Shown: piece after piece, positions 16,245 to 25,607 of the stretch
Position numbering within the stretch: position 1 is the stretch's first letter
Layout: every line of letters starts with the position of its first letter
Source: Paracoccus jeotgali
Lineage (GTDB): Bacteria; Pseudomonadota; Alphaproteobacteria; Rhodobacterales; Rhodobacteraceae
Direction: 5' to 3'
NCBI RefSeq assembly: GCF_002865605.1
Contig: NZ_CP025583.1
Location: forward strand, 1,778,501 to 1,842,500
DNA length: 64,000 nucleotides
Made by a program: the position numbers and the translations under genes
Notes under the pieces: generated by a model
What the model was told of the DNA's origin: nothing
Databases searched by the model: none
What the model saw: only the letters and a program-made list of their open reading frames with translations

Positions 16245-17834
16245 CTAGCTGCCCGCATCGGCGGCCTTCTGCATCGCGGACCACAGCTTGGCGTCGCGGT
16301 TATAGATGTCGGGATAGGTATGCAGCAGCCCGTCGGTGCCGGGCAGCGCGGTGAAATAGACCAGATGGATCGGCAGCGGTTCGGCCAGCTTGATCCATTG
16401 TTCCTCACCCCGGTCGAGCGCGCGCTGGAAGAACGCCTGCGGATCGTCCGAATTGCCGCGCAGCAGCTCATGCGCCAGCTCGAAGGGCTTTGCCACCCGC
16501 ACGCAGCCATGCGAGGCGGCGCGGTCGGCATTGCCGAACAGCCCCTTCGACGGCGTGTCGTGCAGATAGATGTTCCACGGGTTCGGGAACATGAACTTGA
16601 CCCGCCCCAGCGCATTGTCGGCCGACGGCTTCTGCCGCAGCCGATAGGGGAAATTCGCATTGCTGTATTGGTTGAAGTCGATCTGGTCGCGCGGCACCAC
16701 GCGGCCATTGCGGTCGACCACGTCCAGATGCCCGACCGCATGGCGGTTCGCCCGCAGCTTCGGCAGGTAAGAGGCGACCGCGATGGATTTCGGCACGTTC
16801 CAGCGTGGGTTCGGGACGACGAATTTCATCGTCTCGGAAAACTCGGGCGTCTCCCAGTCGGGATCGGGGCGACCGACGACGACGCGCGAGGAAAACACCG
16901 TCTCGCCGCCCTCGCGGATTTCCACGAACTGGGCCGGGATGTTCACCCACAGATGCCGCCCGTTCAGGTCGTGCCCGTTCAGCCAGCGCAGGCGCTCCAT
17001 CGCCAGAACCAGCCGCCGGGTGCGGGCCGGAAGCTCGGTCCCGGCAAGCTGACCCACGGTCCTCGGCCCGGCGATGCCATCGACCGGCAGGCCCGAGGCC
17101 TGCTGATAGGCGCGCACGGTCTCGGTCAGGGGGTCATCGTAAAGCTGCGGATCGGCAGTGGTCTCGGCGGCGAAACCGATGCTCGCCAGCCGCGCGCGCA
17201 GGGCGGCGATCTGGGGCGAGGACTCGCCCGGCCGATACAAAGCCGGTTCAACCTGCGGCGCGTCGGCGGGGGGCACCAGCCGCGCATCGCCGGCCAGCAT
17301 CTCGCGGAGGGTGCGATAGGCGTTGTCCTGCGGCGGCAGCTTGGCGAGCGCCGCGGCGGGGTCGCCCTGGATCATCCCTTCCAGCAGACCGGTCATGTCG
17401 ACCGGCAGCACCTTGCGCTTGTTCATGCTGTCGGTCGCAGACGGATCGACCAGCCCGTTGCCGACATCATTGGCCCAGAGCGACAGCACACGGGCAAAGC
17501 GCAGCTCGGTCTCGACATCGTCGCTGACCTCGGCCTCGGTCAGTGAGGCGGGGCGATAGCGGGCGCTCGGCAGGCCGTGGCTGGGCGCCTGGGCGACGGC
17601 CGCGCGCAGCGCCTCGCGCCGGGGTGTGGCGTCGGGACCGGCGAAGACGGGCTGCAGATCATGGGCGCCGTAGAACTGCGCCAGCGCGAAATCCCCGGAC
17701 ACCGCCTGCGCGAGTTCCAGTTCAAAGCCGGAAAAATCCAGCTTCGGCGCAGGCGCCGACTGCACCGACAGGGGTGCCGCGGCGACAGTCGCCGCCAGGG
17801 CCATCAGGCGCAGGCGATTCGCAAGCTTGTTCAC
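16245..17834 (-). CDS. Murein L,D-transpeptidase (YkuD domain, YcbB-like)
   Basis: A 529-residue periplasmic enzyme that forms 3-3 peptidoglycan cross-links or anchors proteins. It has a signal sequence (residues about 1-30, AATVAAAPLSVQSA), a scaffold region, a peptidoglycan-binding-like segment (LPVDGIAGPRTVGQL) and a YkuD domain with the catalytic SHGCVRV motif (cysteine near residue 444). This is the YcbB/LdtD layout. I chose the GTG at 17834 because AGAGG sits seven bases upstream and the signal peptide follows; the open frame extends further upstream without similarity. It diverges from a DUF882 peptidase-like gene. Confidence 0.9.
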   Translation of the reverse strand: MNKLANRLRLMALAATVAAAPLSVQSAPAPKLDFSGFELELAQAVSGDFALAQFYGAHDLQPVFAGPDATPRREALRAAVAQAPSHGLPSARYRPASLTEAEVSDDVETELRFARVLSLWANDVGNGLVDPSATDSMNKRKVLPVDMTGLLEGMIQGDPAAALAKLPPQDNAYRTLREMLAGDARLVPPADAPQVEPALYRPGESSPQIAALRARLASIGFAAETTADPQLYDDPLTETVRAYQQASGLPVDGIAGPRTVGQLAGTELPARTRRLVLAMERLRWLNGHDLNGRHLWVNIPAQFVEIREGGETVFSSRVVVGRPDPDWETPEFSETMKFVVPNPRWNVPKSIAVASYLPKLRANRHAVGHLDVVDRNGRVVPRDQIDFNQYSNANFPYRLRQKPSADNALGRVKFMFPNPWNIYLHDTPSKGLFGNADRAASHGCVRVAKPFELAHELLRGNSDDPQAFFQRALDRGEEQWIKLAEPLPIHLVYFTALPGTDGLLHTYPDIYNRDAKLWSAMQKAADAGS

Positions 17835-18119
17835 GGTTTGACCTCTGCTCGGCGGTTTTCCACTGTTGTGGCAGTCCGATAGGGAATGGTCCAGCGGCCT
17901 GCGATGTTCCGGGATCTTGACACACAACTGTTGATCGAATCGTGACCGCCGGACCACACACCGGCGGATTTTCGCCTATTCTGGCGCGATTTTGCCGCCA
18001 TGGGAACGAATTGCTTTCGGCACGCGCCGGGTTGGTGACATATTCTTTACCAGCCCCGCATAAGCAGGGGCGTGCCACCTAACGTGGTGAGTTAAGAAAA
18101 GCAGGACAGGCGATCTGAA
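17835..18119. other. Divergent intergenic region between L,D-transpeptidase and DUF882 genes
   Basis: This 285-base stretch has no open frame I can support. It holds a TTGACA at 17917-17922 with no convincing -10 at 17 bases, a GAATC (GANTC) site near 17936, a small hairpin GCCCC/GGGGC around 18053-18073 and a second CACC/GGTG repeat close to the DUF882 start. Confidence 0.5.
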
Positions 18120-18677
18120 ATGACAATCGACATCACCCGCCGCGGCATCCTCGGGGTTTTTGCCGCAACCGCAGTCGTGGCCGCTCCGGTCAGTTCCAAT
18201 GCCTTCGGGATTCTTCGCCGCGCTGGCGATTATCGCCGGATCAGCATGTATTCGCCGCGCACCGGCGAAAGCATCGATACGGTGTATTGGATCGACGGGA
18301 AATACATCCGCGACGCCTTGAATGAAATCAACTACTTCATGCGTGATTGGCGCACCGGCCAAGCCATCGGCATCGACCCGCGGACCGTTGACGTGGCGGC
18401 AGCCTCGCATCGGATGCTGCAGACGAACGAGCCCTACATGATGCTGTCGGGCTATCGCTCGCCCCAGACCAACGCCATGCTGCGGTCGCAATCCTCGGGC
18501 GTGGCGCGCAACTCGCTGCACATGACCGGCAAGGCTGCGGATCTGCGGCTGAAATCGCGCTCGGTCAACCAGATGTATCAGGCCGCCTCGGCTTGCCGCG
18601 CTGGCGGTGTCGGACGCTATTCGCGCTCGAACTTCGTGCACATGGATTGCGGTCCGGTGCGCAGCTGGGGCGCCTGA
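18120..18677 (+). CDS. DUF882 (YcbK-like, M15-type) peptidoglycan-associated protein
   Basis: A 185-residue exported protein. The N-terminus TRRGILGVFAATAVVAAPV looks like a signal peptide with a twin-arginine character. The DUF882 domain carries the zinc-peptidase pattern HMTGKAADLRL and a second histidine in NFVHMDCG, as in M15 D-Ala-D-Ala-type peptidases; ARNSLHMTG and GYRSPQTN are also typical. E. coli YcbK beside YcbB is the same pairing, here arranged divergently with the L,D-transpeptidase. The 285-base intergenic region would hold both promoters. Confidence 0.87.
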   Translation: MTIDITRRGILGVFAATAVVAAPVSSNAFGILRRAGDYRRISMYSPRTGESIDTVYWIDGKYIRDALNEINYFMRDWRTGQAIGIDPRTVDVAAASHRMLQTNEPYMMLSGYRSPQTNAMLRSQSSGVARNSLHMTGKAADLRLKSRSVNQMYQAASACRAGGVGRYSRSNFVHMDCGPVRSWGA

Positions 18678-18735
18678 GCGGGCGAACCGGATGACCGGCG
18701 GCAGGCGGTGGTGACGGCCTGCCCAAGAGATGGCT

Positions 18736-18756
18736 GACGATCCGCGCAGGATCGTC
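18736..18756. repeat. Perfect 8-bp inverted repeat
   Basis: GACGATCC at 18736-18743 and GGATCGTC at 18749-18756 flank a five-base loop, between DUF882 and its terminator. It may stabilise the 3' end of the DUF882 transcript. Confidence 0.45.
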
Positions 18757-18776
18757 TGGCGAGAGAGATACGCAGA

Positions 18777-18812
18777 AAGGCCCGCCTCATCTGGCGGGTC
18801 TTTGCCGTTTTT
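18777..18812 (+). terminator. Intrinsic terminator after the DUF882 gene
   Basis: CCCGCC at 18781-18786 pairs with GGCGGG at 18793-18798, extended by AAAG/CTTT flanks, with T-rich sequence at 18801-18812. It lies between converging genes and may act in both directions. Confidence 0.75.
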
Positions 18813-18820
18813 GTCCCGGG

Positions 18821-19450
18821 TCAGCCCTGCGCCAACTCGTCGATCACCTGACGCCACAGATCGGCCGGCTGCGCCCCGGTCAGCACATGGCTGCCGCCGA
18901 TGATGAAGGTCGGCACCGCCTTGACCCCGCGCTGGCGGGCATGCGCCTCTTGCGAGAGGATCAGGTCGCGGTCGGCATCCGTGCCCAGCAGGCGCAGGAT
19001 CACCGCCTCGTCCATGCCCGCGCCCTTGCCGATCTCGGCCAGCACCCGCGCATTGGCGATGTTGCGGCCCTCGCGCCAATAAGCCCGCAGCAGCCCCGAC
19101 ATGACGCGGCTCTGCGCGCCCTCGATCCCGGCCCAGTGCAACAGGCGGAAGGCATCCAGCACCGGCGGCACCCGCTGGATCGCGGCCATGTTGATCCACA
19201 GCCCCAGACGCTCCGACGCGGCAAGGACGGGCTGATTGGCCGCGATGATCCCCGCCTCGTCCCCGAACTTGGCCTTTTGATACTCGACGTGATCCATCCC
19301 GCTTGGCGGCAGGTCGGGGTTCAGCCGGAAGGGCCGCCAGACGATCTGGAACGGATGGTCAGGCCGCGATTCCAGCGCCAGATCAAGCTCTGCCTTGCCG
19401 ATCAGGCACCAGGGGCAGGTCGGATCGGCGAAAATATCAAGCGTTGTCAT
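18821..19450 (-). CDS. DsbA-family oxidoreductase (FrnE-like)
   Basis: A 209-residue cytoplasmic thioredoxin-fold protein of the FrnE/2-hydroxychromene-2-carboxylate isomerase group of the DsbA family. It has the redox motif CPWC at residues about 13-16 (DPTCPWCLIGK), the helical insert, and the cis-proline loop GVKAVPTFIIGG near residue 180. There is no signal peptide, so it is not periplasmic DsbA. Members are linked to oxidative stress or to isomerase reactions; the substrate is not evident. It lies downstream of csp on the same strand but behind csp's terminator. Confidence 0.87.
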   Translation of the reverse strand: MTTLDIFADPTCPWCLIGKAELDLALESRPDHPFQIVWRPFRLNPDLPPSGMDHVEYQKAKFGDEAGIIAANQPVLAASERLGLWINMAAIQRVPPVLDAFRLLHWAGIEGAQSRVMSGLLRAYWREGRNIANARVLAEIGKGAGMDEAVILRLLGTDADRDLILSQEAHARQRGVKAVPTFIIGGSHVLTGAQPADLWRQVIDELAQG

Positions 19451-19497
19451 GGTTCATCCGCAGTCAGAAAACCGAATTGGTCCCAAGGCGGGGCCGC

Positions 19498-19533
19498 AAA
19501 ACGAAACCGCCTGCCCGAGAGGCTTGGGCAGGC
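19498..19533 (-). terminator. Intrinsic terminator after csp
   Basis: GCCTGCCC at 19509-19516 pairs with GGGCAGGC at 19526-19533. Read on the minus strand the stem is followed by GGTTTCGTTTTG, a T-rich tail. Confidence 0.7.
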
Positions 19534-19578
19534 AGCGGAAGATCTGTCAGAGGTGCTGGTGCGCCCGCTTCGACGCGA

Positions 19579-19785
19579 TCAGAGCAGCTTGAGATCCGAG
19601 GCGGATTCGCGGCCGTCGCGGCCCGACTGCAGTTCAAAGCTGACCTTCTGGTTGTCCTGCAACCCGGTCAGTCCGGCGCGTTCCACCGCCGAGATATGGA
19701 CGAAGATGTCCTTGCCGCCCGAATCGGGGGCGATGAAGCCATAGCCTTTGGTGGTGTTGAACCATTTAACGGTGCCGGTGGCCAT
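19579..19785 (-). CDS. Cold-shock domain protein
   Basis: A 68-residue CspA-family protein that binds single-stranded RNA and DNA. The RNP1 motif KGYGFIAP and RNP2-like motif DIFVHIS are both present after GTVKWFN. The length is normal. A GAAGGAGAG ribosome site precedes the ATG, and about 150 bases of leader region lie between it and the thrS terminator, enough for the structured 5' leader these genes often have. Confidence 0.95.
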   Translation of the reverse strand: MATGTVKWFNTTKGYGFIAPDSGGKDIFVHISAVERAGLTGLQDNQKVSFELQSGRDGRESASDLKLL

Positions 19786-19933
19786 TTCTGTTCTCTCCTT
19801 CAGGTTTCCCGGCCACGGGCTTGCGGCCGAGTCGTGCAGCCCTTTCGATAGTCCGGCTGCCCCTTGAAGGGACGCGGTAGAAAGTCATGCTCACGCCTTC
19901 AGAATGACGCAGAAAACGCGAAAAGCAAGCGGG

Positions 19934-19962
19934 AAAAACACGCTGAACCATGTTCAGCGTGT
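19934..19962 (-). terminator. Intrinsic terminator after thrS
   Basis: A perfect 11-bp stem (arms 19938-19948 and 19952-19962) with a three-base loop, followed on the minus strand by five T. This is a textbook factor-independent terminator between thrS and csp. Confidence 0.92.
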
Positions 19963-19993
19963 CTGTGCCGGATGACCGTTGCGCCAGCAGGGG

Positions 19994-21940
19994 CTAGCGC
20001 AGATCGGGCGGCGTGGCTTCCTGCGCCAGTGTTTCGACGGCCTCGGCAAGGCTCAGCGTCTGGCTGCCCTGCTGGTCCATGCGGCGCATCGAAACGGTGC
20101 GCTCCTCGACCTCTTTCTTGCCGATGGCGAGGATCGCCGGCACCTTGGCGACCGAGTGTTCGCGGACCTTGAAGTTGATCTTTTCGTTGCGGGTGTCGGC
20201 CTCGGCCCGGATGCCGGCGTCGCGCAGCGCGGCCACCACCTCGCGGACATAATCATCCGCCTCGGAGACGATCGAGGCGACGACCACCTGCCGCGGGGCC
20301 AGCCACAGGGGCAGCTTGCCGGCGAAGTTCTCGATCAGGATGCCGATGAAACGCTCGAAGCTGCCCAGCACGGCGCGGTGCAGCATGACCGGGCGGTGGC
20401 GGTTGCCATCCTCGCCGACATATTCCGCGTCCAGACGCTCGGGCAGGTTGGGGTCGACCTGCAGCGTGCCGCATTGCCAGTCGCGGCCGATGGCGTCGGT
20501 TAGCACGAATTCCAGCTTTGGCCCGTAAAACGCACCCTCGCCTTCAAAAATCTCATAGCCATAGCCCGCCGCCGAGACCGCGTTGGCCAGCGCCTGTTCG
20601 GTATAGTCCCAGCTTTCGTCGCTGCCGATGCGCTTTTCGGGCCGGGTGGACAGCTTGATGCGCCAGTTGTCGAAGCCGAGATCGGAATAGATTCCGGACA
20701 GGAACTCGATGAATTTCTTCGACTCGGCCTCGATCTGGTCATCGGTGCAGAAGATATGGGCGTCGTCCTGGGTAAAGCCGCGCACCCGCATGATACCGTG
20801 CAGCGCGCCCGAGGGCTCGTAGCGGTTGCACGAGCCGAACTCGGCCATGCGCAGCGGCAGGTCGCGATAGGATTTCAGCCCGACATTGAAGATCTGCACA
20901 TGGCACGGGCAGTTCATCGGCTTGAGCGCGTTGATCGCCTTGGTCTTGGCGTGTTCCTCGTCCACTTCGACGATGAACATGTTTTCCTGATAATTGTCCC
21001 AGTGCCCGGATTCTTCCCACAGCTTGCGGCTGACCACCTGCGGGGTGTTCACCTCGACATAGCCGCCCTCGCGCTGCTTGCGGCGCATGTAATCCTGCAG
21101 CGCCACATAGATGTTCCAGCCATTCGGGTGCCAGAAGACCTGGCCCGGCGCCTCTTCCTGCATGTGGAACAGGTCCATCTGACGGCCCAGCTTGCGGTGG
21201 TCGCGCTTGGCGGCCTCTTCCAGCATGTGCAGATGCGCCTTGAGCTCGTCCCGCGAGCGGAAGGCCACGCCATAGATGCGCTGCAGCATGGGGCGGGTCG
21301 AATCGCCCAGCCAATAGGCGCCCGCGACATGGGTCAGCTTGAAGGCATCAGCGGGAAGCTGGCCGGTCGATTGCAGATGCGGGCCGCGGCACAGATCCTG
21401 CCAGTCGCCATGCCAATACATCCGCAGATCCTCGCCTTCGGGGATGCGGTCGATCAGCTCCAGCTTGAAGGGTTCGTTCTTCTCTTTGTAATGCGCGATG
21501 GCGCGGTCGCGGTCCCAGACCTCGGTGCGGACCGGGTCGCGGGCGGCGATGATCTGCTTCATCCGTGCCTCGATGGCGCCGAGGTCTTCGGGGGTGAAGG
21601 GCTCGGCGCGGTCGAAGTCGTAGAACCAGCCGTAATCGCGGACCGGGCCGATGGTCACCTTGACGTCGGGCCAGATGTCCTGAACCGCGCGGGCCATGAC
21701 ATGGGCCAGATCGTGGCGAATCAGTTCCAGCGCCGGAACCTCGTCCTTCATGGTGTTGATGGACAGCCGGCCGCTGCTTTCGATGGGCCAGGACAAGTCG
21801 ATGTGACGTCCGTCGAGGCTGGCCGAGATCGCCTTCTTCGCCAAGCTGGGCGCGATCGAGGACGCGACCTCGGCGGCGGTCACGCCGGCGGGATATTCAC
21901 GGCTCGCGCCATCGGGAAATGTCAGGGAAATCTGGCTCAT
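19994..21940 (-). CDS. thrS: Threonyl-tRNA synthetase
   Basis: A 648-residue class II synthetase that charges tRNA-Thr. It has the N-terminal TGS domain ([13 protein letters not shown]), the editing domain with HxxxH (RHDLAHVMA) and a cysteine in DLCRGPH, motif 2 ([26 protein letters not shown]), motif 3 ([16 protein letters not shown]) and the anticodon-binding C-terminus. I chose ATG 21940 since the GAGGAG site is eight bases before it and too close to the ATG two codons upstream. It follows a glycosyltransferase gene on the same strand by 107 bases. Confidence 0.97.
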   Translation of the reverse strand: MSQISLTFPDGASREYPAGVTAAEVASSIAPSLAKKAISASLDGRHIDLSWPIESSGRLSINTMKDEVPALELIRHDLAHVMARAVQDIWPDVKVTIGPVRDYGWFYDFDRAEPFTPEDLGAIEARMKQIIAARDPVRTEVWDRDRAIAHYKEKNEPFKLELIDRIPEGEDLRMYWHGDWQDLCRGPHLQSTGQLPADAFKLTHVAGAYWLGDSTRPMLQRIYGVAFRSRDELKAHLHMLEEAAKRDHRKLGRQMDLFHMQEEAPGQVFWHPNGWNIYVALQDYMRRKQREGGYVEVNTPQVVSRKLWEESGHWDNYQENMFIVEVDEEHAKTKAINALKPMNCPCHVQIFNVGLKSYRDLPLRMAEFGSCNRYEPSGALHGIMRVRGFTQDDAHIFCTDDQIEAESKKFIEFLSGIYSDLGFDNWRIKLSTRPEKRIGSDESWDYTEQALANAVSAAGYGYEIFEGEGAFYGPKLEFVLTDAIGRDWQCGTLQVDPNLPERLDAEYVGEDGNRHRPVMLHRAVLGSFERFIGILIENFAGKLPLWLAPRQVVVASIVSEADDYVREVVAALRDAGIRAEADTRNEKINFKVREHSVAKVPAILAIGKKEVEERTVSMRRMDQQGSQTLSLAEAVETLAQEATPPDLR

Positions 21941-22047
21941 GGCCATGCTCCTCGTCGGTTTGGCGCCCACGGAACGCCCGGTTGCGGGTTATGTCGGGGC
22001 TGGAAATGCGACGATTTCACCCCCGTGTCAACCGGGGCGCGTGCGGC

Positions 22048-23007
22048 CTAGCCGTCCAGTTCCCGAAACAGCGCCTGCAGGCGCTGGCGGGTCAGCGCCT
22101 CGGTCCGCGCCTGCGCCTCGGCCACGCCGGGCAGCGCCAAAAGCGCCGCCATCTGCGCCTCGGTCGCGGCGCCATAGCGGTCGTTCAGGCGGCGGTCGGG
22201 GATGTCGGCGGCGGCGAAACGCGCCCAATAGGCTTCGTCATGGCGGGTCTGCGGATCGCCCGCCGGGCGCGCCCCACGCCCGCGCTGACGGCGCAGCATA
22301 TAGGATTCGAGCGATTTGATCGGGTAGTGGTTATACCACCCCAGCTCGTGCCCGACATCCTCGGGCTTCAGCCGCCGCAGATGGTGCCACATGCGCGCGC
22401 CCTCTGGCACCTCGCCGGTCTTGCCGCTGCCCAGCAGATAGCGCGCCGCGCCCTGTCCCCGGAACTCGACCGGGTGGTGATTGTGCAGCCCGCCCCACCG
22501 CCCCTGCCCCCGGCTGAGGCTTTTGACCGGCCGATTGGCCTCGGACTGCGCGGGCAGGCGCAGATCGAACTGCTGCGTCACCCGGCCGGGCTGCCAGTCC
22601 TCGGCGTCCGAAGTGCCAAAGTTCAACGCGCTGAGCGAGATGACGTCGATCTCGTCCTCCGCCAGCGCGGTCAGGTCCGCCACGCGGCCCGCGCCATGCG
22701 GCACGAACAGGAACTCATCGATATCCAGCACCATCACCCAGTCGGCCTCATCGACCGGTTGGCGGCGGCGCAGGCGCTGATAGGCCCGGTGCTGCGGGAT
22801 CTCGCCCGGCTTCACCGGGTTGCGGGTGTGGGTGATGGCACCGCCCGCCGCCAGCGCGTCCAGCAGCAGATCGGTGCCGTCGCTGCAATCATTGCTGGCG
22901 ATGTGGATGGCATCGAAGCCCAGCACCAGATGATGCGCCACGAATTCGAGGATGAACGGTCCCTCATCCTTCATCGAACTCAGCAGCACATGTCGGGAAG
23001 GGCTCAT
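22048..23007 (-). CDS. Glycosyltransferase family 2-like protein
   Basis: A 319-residue putative glycosyltransferase. It starts with the pattern VLLSSMKDEGPFILEFVAHHLVLGFDAIHIASNDCSD-type nucleotide-binding fold and has the metal-binding DIDEF (DxD) motif near residue 100, followed by NHHPVEFRG and a YNHYPIKSLESY motif typical of GT2/GT92-like proteins that often act on capsule or surface glycans. AAGGA precedes ATG 23007; the longer open frame upstream has no similarity. The sugar donor and acceptor are unknown. Confidence 0.82.
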   Translation of the reverse strand: MSPSRHVLLSSMKDEGPFILEFVAHHLVLGFDAIHIASNDCSDGTDLLLDALAAGGAITHTRNPVKPGEIPQHRAYQRLRRRQPVDEADWVMVLDIDEFLFVPHGAGRVADLTALAEDEIDVISLSALNFGTSDAEDWQPGRVTQQFDLRLPAQSEANRPVKSLSRGQGRWGGLHNHHPVEFRGQGAARYLLGSGKTGEVPEGARMWHHLRRLKPEDVGHELGWYNHYPIKSLESYMLRRQRGRGARPAGDPQTRHDEAYWARFAAADIPDRRLNDRYGAATEAQMAALLALPGVAEAQARTEALTRQRLQALFRELDG

Positions 23008-23069
23008 CTTGCGTCCTTGTTGTCGGGCGGCACCTTGCCAAAGCGCCGCCGTCCCGACAAGCGGCGGGG

Positions 23070-23096
23070 TTGCCGGTCCGGGATGGCTTCTATATC
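23070..23096 (+). promoter_or_regulatory. Possible promoter of the MFS gene
   Basis: TTGCCG at 23070-23075 and TATATC at 23091-23096 lie upstream of the MFS start. The 15-base spacer is short, so this is tentative. Confidence 0.3.
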
Positions 23097-23125
23097 TCCG
23101 CCGGACCGAGAGAAGGTTTTTCCAG

Positions 23126-24346
23126 ATGCAGACCCAGACGAGGCCACCGGCGCGACCGGGGCAGCTTTCCGTTCCGGAATTCGTGGCCATGCTGGCGGTT
23201 CTGTTCGCGACGGTCGCGTTTTCCATCGACGCGATGCTGCCCGCCCTGCCCGAAATCGCGGCCGAACTGACCCCCAGCGACGTCAACCGCGCGCAGCTGA
23301 TCCTGACCGCCTTCGTGGCCGGTATGGGTCTGGGCACCGCCGGGGTCGGGGCGATTTCCGACGCCATCGGGCGCAAGCGAGCCATTTTGCTGGGTTCGAC
23401 CGTCTATATCCTCGCCTCGATTGGCGCGATCTATGCCGACTCGCTCGAGATGCTGCTGCTGACCCGCTTTGTGCAGGGCATGGGCGCGTCGGGGCCTCGG
23501 ATCGCGGGGACGGCGATGGTGCGGGACATGTTCTCGGGGCGCGAGATGGCGCGGATCACCAGCTTTGTGATGATGATCTTCATCATGATCCCGGCGCTGG
23601 CGCCGACGCTGGGGCAGTTGATCATCGACACGGCGGGCAGTTGGCGCGCGGTGTTTGGCGCCTTCGTGCTGTTCGGCGCGGTCGGCGCGGGCTGGGTGAT
23701 GCTGCGCCAGCCCGAGACGCTGCCGCCCGAGCGGCGCGTGCCGCTGAACCTGACCAACCTCGCCCGTTCGGCGCGAGAGGTGTTGTCGAACCGGCAGGTG
23801 ATGCTGTGCACGCTGGTCCTGACCTTCGGGTTCGGGCAGATGTTCGCGCTGCTCTCCTCGGCCCCGCAGCTGTTTGGCGAGACCTATGGCCGCGCCGACA
23901 GCTTTCCGCAGTGGTTCGCGGTCATGGCGCTGCTGTCCGGGCCGGGGACGATCCTGAACGCGCGTTATGTCATGCGCTACGGGATGCGGCGGATCGCGCG
24001 GTGGGCCTATGCGATGCAGATCGTCGCCTCGACGCTGGGGCTGCTGCTGGTCGGGACGGGCGCGCTGCATGGCGACGCTGCGTTTTACGGGTTCTTCCTG
24101 TGGGCGGTCAGCGTCTTCTTCATGGCCGGGGTCACTTTCGGCAACCTCAACGCGCTGGCCTTGCAGCACATGCCGCATCTGGCCGGGATGACCGCCAGCA
24201 TCGTGGCCGCGCTGTCGAGCCTGGGCGCGGTGGTGATCGCCGCACCCGTCGGGCTGGCCTTTGACGGCACCGCGCGCCCGATCATGCTGGCGACGCTGGT
24301 CTGTTCGGCGCTGGCCTGGGTGCTGATGGCGCGGCTGCGCGACTAG
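23126..24346 (+). CDS. MFS drug exporter (Bcr/CflA-like)
   Basis: A 406-residue major facilitator with about 12 membrane helices. The first segment ends in SIDAMLPALPEIAAEL, typical of the Bcr/CflA drug-resistance subfamily, and the loop 2-3 motif DAIGRKRAILLG is intact, as is the helix 5 motif with proline and glycine (IPALAPTLGQLI). I chose ATG 23126 because hydrophobic sequence follows at once; the open frame runs 58 codons further upstream without similarity. It diverges from the glycosyltransferase and ends overlapping olsB by four bases, tail to tail. The drug or metabolite exported is unknown. Confidence 0.9.
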   Translation: MQTQTRPPARPGQLSVPEFVAMLAVLFATVAFSIDAMLPALPEIAAELTPSDVNRAQLILTAFVAGMGLGTAGVGAISDAIGRKRAILLGSTVYILASIGAIYADSLEMLLLTRFVQGMGASGPRIAGTAMVRDMFSGREMARITSFVMMIFIMIPALAPTLGQLIIDTAGSWRAVFGAFVLFGAVGAGWVMLRQPETLPPERRVPLNLTNLARSAREVLSNRQVMLCTLVLTFGFGQMFALLSSAPQLFGETYGRADSFPQWFAVMALLSGPGTILNARYVMRYGMRRIARWAYAMQIVASTLGLLLVGTGALHGDAAFYGFFLWAVSVFFMAGVTFGNLNALALQHMPHLAGMTASIVAALSSLGAVVIAAPVGLAFDGTARPIMLATLVCSALAWVLMARLRD

Positions 24347-25110
24347 ACCTGCCCCGACACCGCGCGCAGCAATCGCTGCCGCGCCGGCGGGATCGCGGCG
24401 ATTTCCAGCCCGGTGAACACATGCAGCGTGTCCAGCGAGCGATCGACCACCGCGTGATCGCTGACCCAGCCGCCCATCGCCAGATAGCTGCGCAGCAAGG
24501 GCGGCAGCCCGGCCATGGCCCGGCGCGGATCGGCCGGGTCCTCGCGCCCGGCCCGGCCAAAGCGGAACACCTGCGGGGCCTTGACCCGCGGCAGCCAGCG
24601 GCGCGGGGCCAGATGCCGCGCGCGCAGCAGGGCGAAACTGTCGGCGTGGTCCTGAGTGCCGGTGCCCGCGAAGGACGAGCAGCCGAACAGCAGCCGCACC
24701 CCATGCGCATCGACATGACGCGTCATCCAGCCCCAGGCCATGCGCAGGATGTCGGGATGGCTGTGGCCGGGATGGACGCAGAAGCGCCCCATCTCGACCA
24801 CCGGCCCGGCAAAATCATGCAGGCGGGCGAGGTCATAGAAGCGGGCGGAATAGCTGCGCTCGATCTCGGTGGCGCTGTCCAGATGCAGAAAGCGAAAGGT
24901 CGCGACCGGCTGCGCGCTTGCCCGGTCGAGGATCAGCACATGGCGGCAGGCGGCATCGTGGTCATCGGCATCGACGCCCGCTGGCCCCGCGTCCAGATCG
25001 CGGACCCCCTGCCTTTGCCCGACAAAGCCCAGCCAGCGCAGCCGTTGCGCGGCCAGCAGATCCTGCGCGTCCGCAGCCTCGCGCACGATATATCTGCCCT
25101 TGCTGAGCAA
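24343..25110 (-). CDS. olsB: Ornithine N-alpha-acyltransferase OlsB-like
   Basis: A 255-residue GNAT-like acyltransferase. OlsB makes lyso-ornithine lipid from ornithine and 3-hydroxyacyl-ACP, the first step of phosphorus-free ornithine lipids. The sequence shows [30 protein letters not shown] and a [11 protein letters not shown] motif, the usual OlsB pattern. The start codon is TTG at 25110, supported by GGAGGGG five bases before it and lack of a nearby ATG. The second-step enzyme OlsA is not in this window. It diverges from msrB. Confidence 0.88.
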   Translation of the reverse strand: MLSKGRYIVREAADAQDLLAAQRLRWLGFVGQRQGVRDLDAGPAGVDADDHDAACRHVLILDRASAQPVATFRFLHLDSATEIERSYSARFYDLARLHDFAGPVVEMGRFCVHPGHSHPDILRMAWGWMTRHVDAHGVRLLFGCSSFAGTGTQDHADSFALLRARHLAPRRWLPRVKAPQVFRFGRAGREDPADPRRAMAGLPPLLRSYLAMGGWVSDHAVVDRSLDTLHVFTGLEIAAIPPARQRLLRAVSGQV

Positions 25111-25199
25111 TCACCCCTCCACCTGCCGGCGACCTGCCTGCCACTTGTTACCATGCCGCATCATCCTATCTTGGATACGCGACGCAACAGGAGAATTCG

Positions 25200-25607
25200 A
25201 TGCCCAAGGTGCAAAAAACCGACGCCGAATGGCGGCAACAGCTGGGGGACGAGGCGTTCCGCATCACCCGTCAGGCGGGAACCGAGCGGCCCTTCTCTCA
25301 TCCCGGCTTCCCCAAGAATGAGGGGTATTACGCCTGCGTCTGCTGCGGCGCACCGCTGTTCCAGCAAGACGCCAAGTTCGAGAGCCATTGCGGCTGGCCC
25401 AGCTTTTCCGCGCCGGGCGGGGCCATCGACGAACACCGCGACGCCAGCCTCGGCATGATGCGGACCGAGGTCCGCTGCCAGGATTGCGACGCCCATCTGG
25501 GTCACGTCTTCCCCGACGGCCCACCGCCGACCGGGCTGCGCTATTGCATCAACGGGCTGGCGCTGCGTTTTGTCCCCGCGGATGAGGCGGCAGGCGAGAC
25601 TGCCTAA
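25200..25607 (+). CDS. msrB: Peptide-methionine (R)-S-oxide reductase MsrB
   Basis: MsrB repairs oxidised methionine by reducing the R-sulfoxide. The 135-residue protein has two zinc-binding CxxC pairs (CVCC near residue 46 and CQDC near residue 93), the GWPSF and HLGHVF motifs and the catalytic cysteine in RYCINGLAL. There is no signal peptide, so it acts in the cytoplasm. AGGAGA precedes the ATG. It converges with the next gene, overlapping by four bases. Confidence 0.96.
   Translation: MPKVQKTDAEWRQQLGDEAFRITRQAGTERPFSHPGFPKNEGYYACVCCGAPLFQQDAKFESHCGWPSFSAPGGAIDEHRDASLGMMRTEVRCQDCDAHLGHVFPDGPPPTGLRYCINGLALRFVPADEAAGETA

Noticed and set aside
17976..19199. Minus-strand open frame of 407 codons
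   Set aside because: It crosses a terminator and lies opposite DUF882 and partly out of frame over the DsbA-like gene; both real genes have clear motifs.
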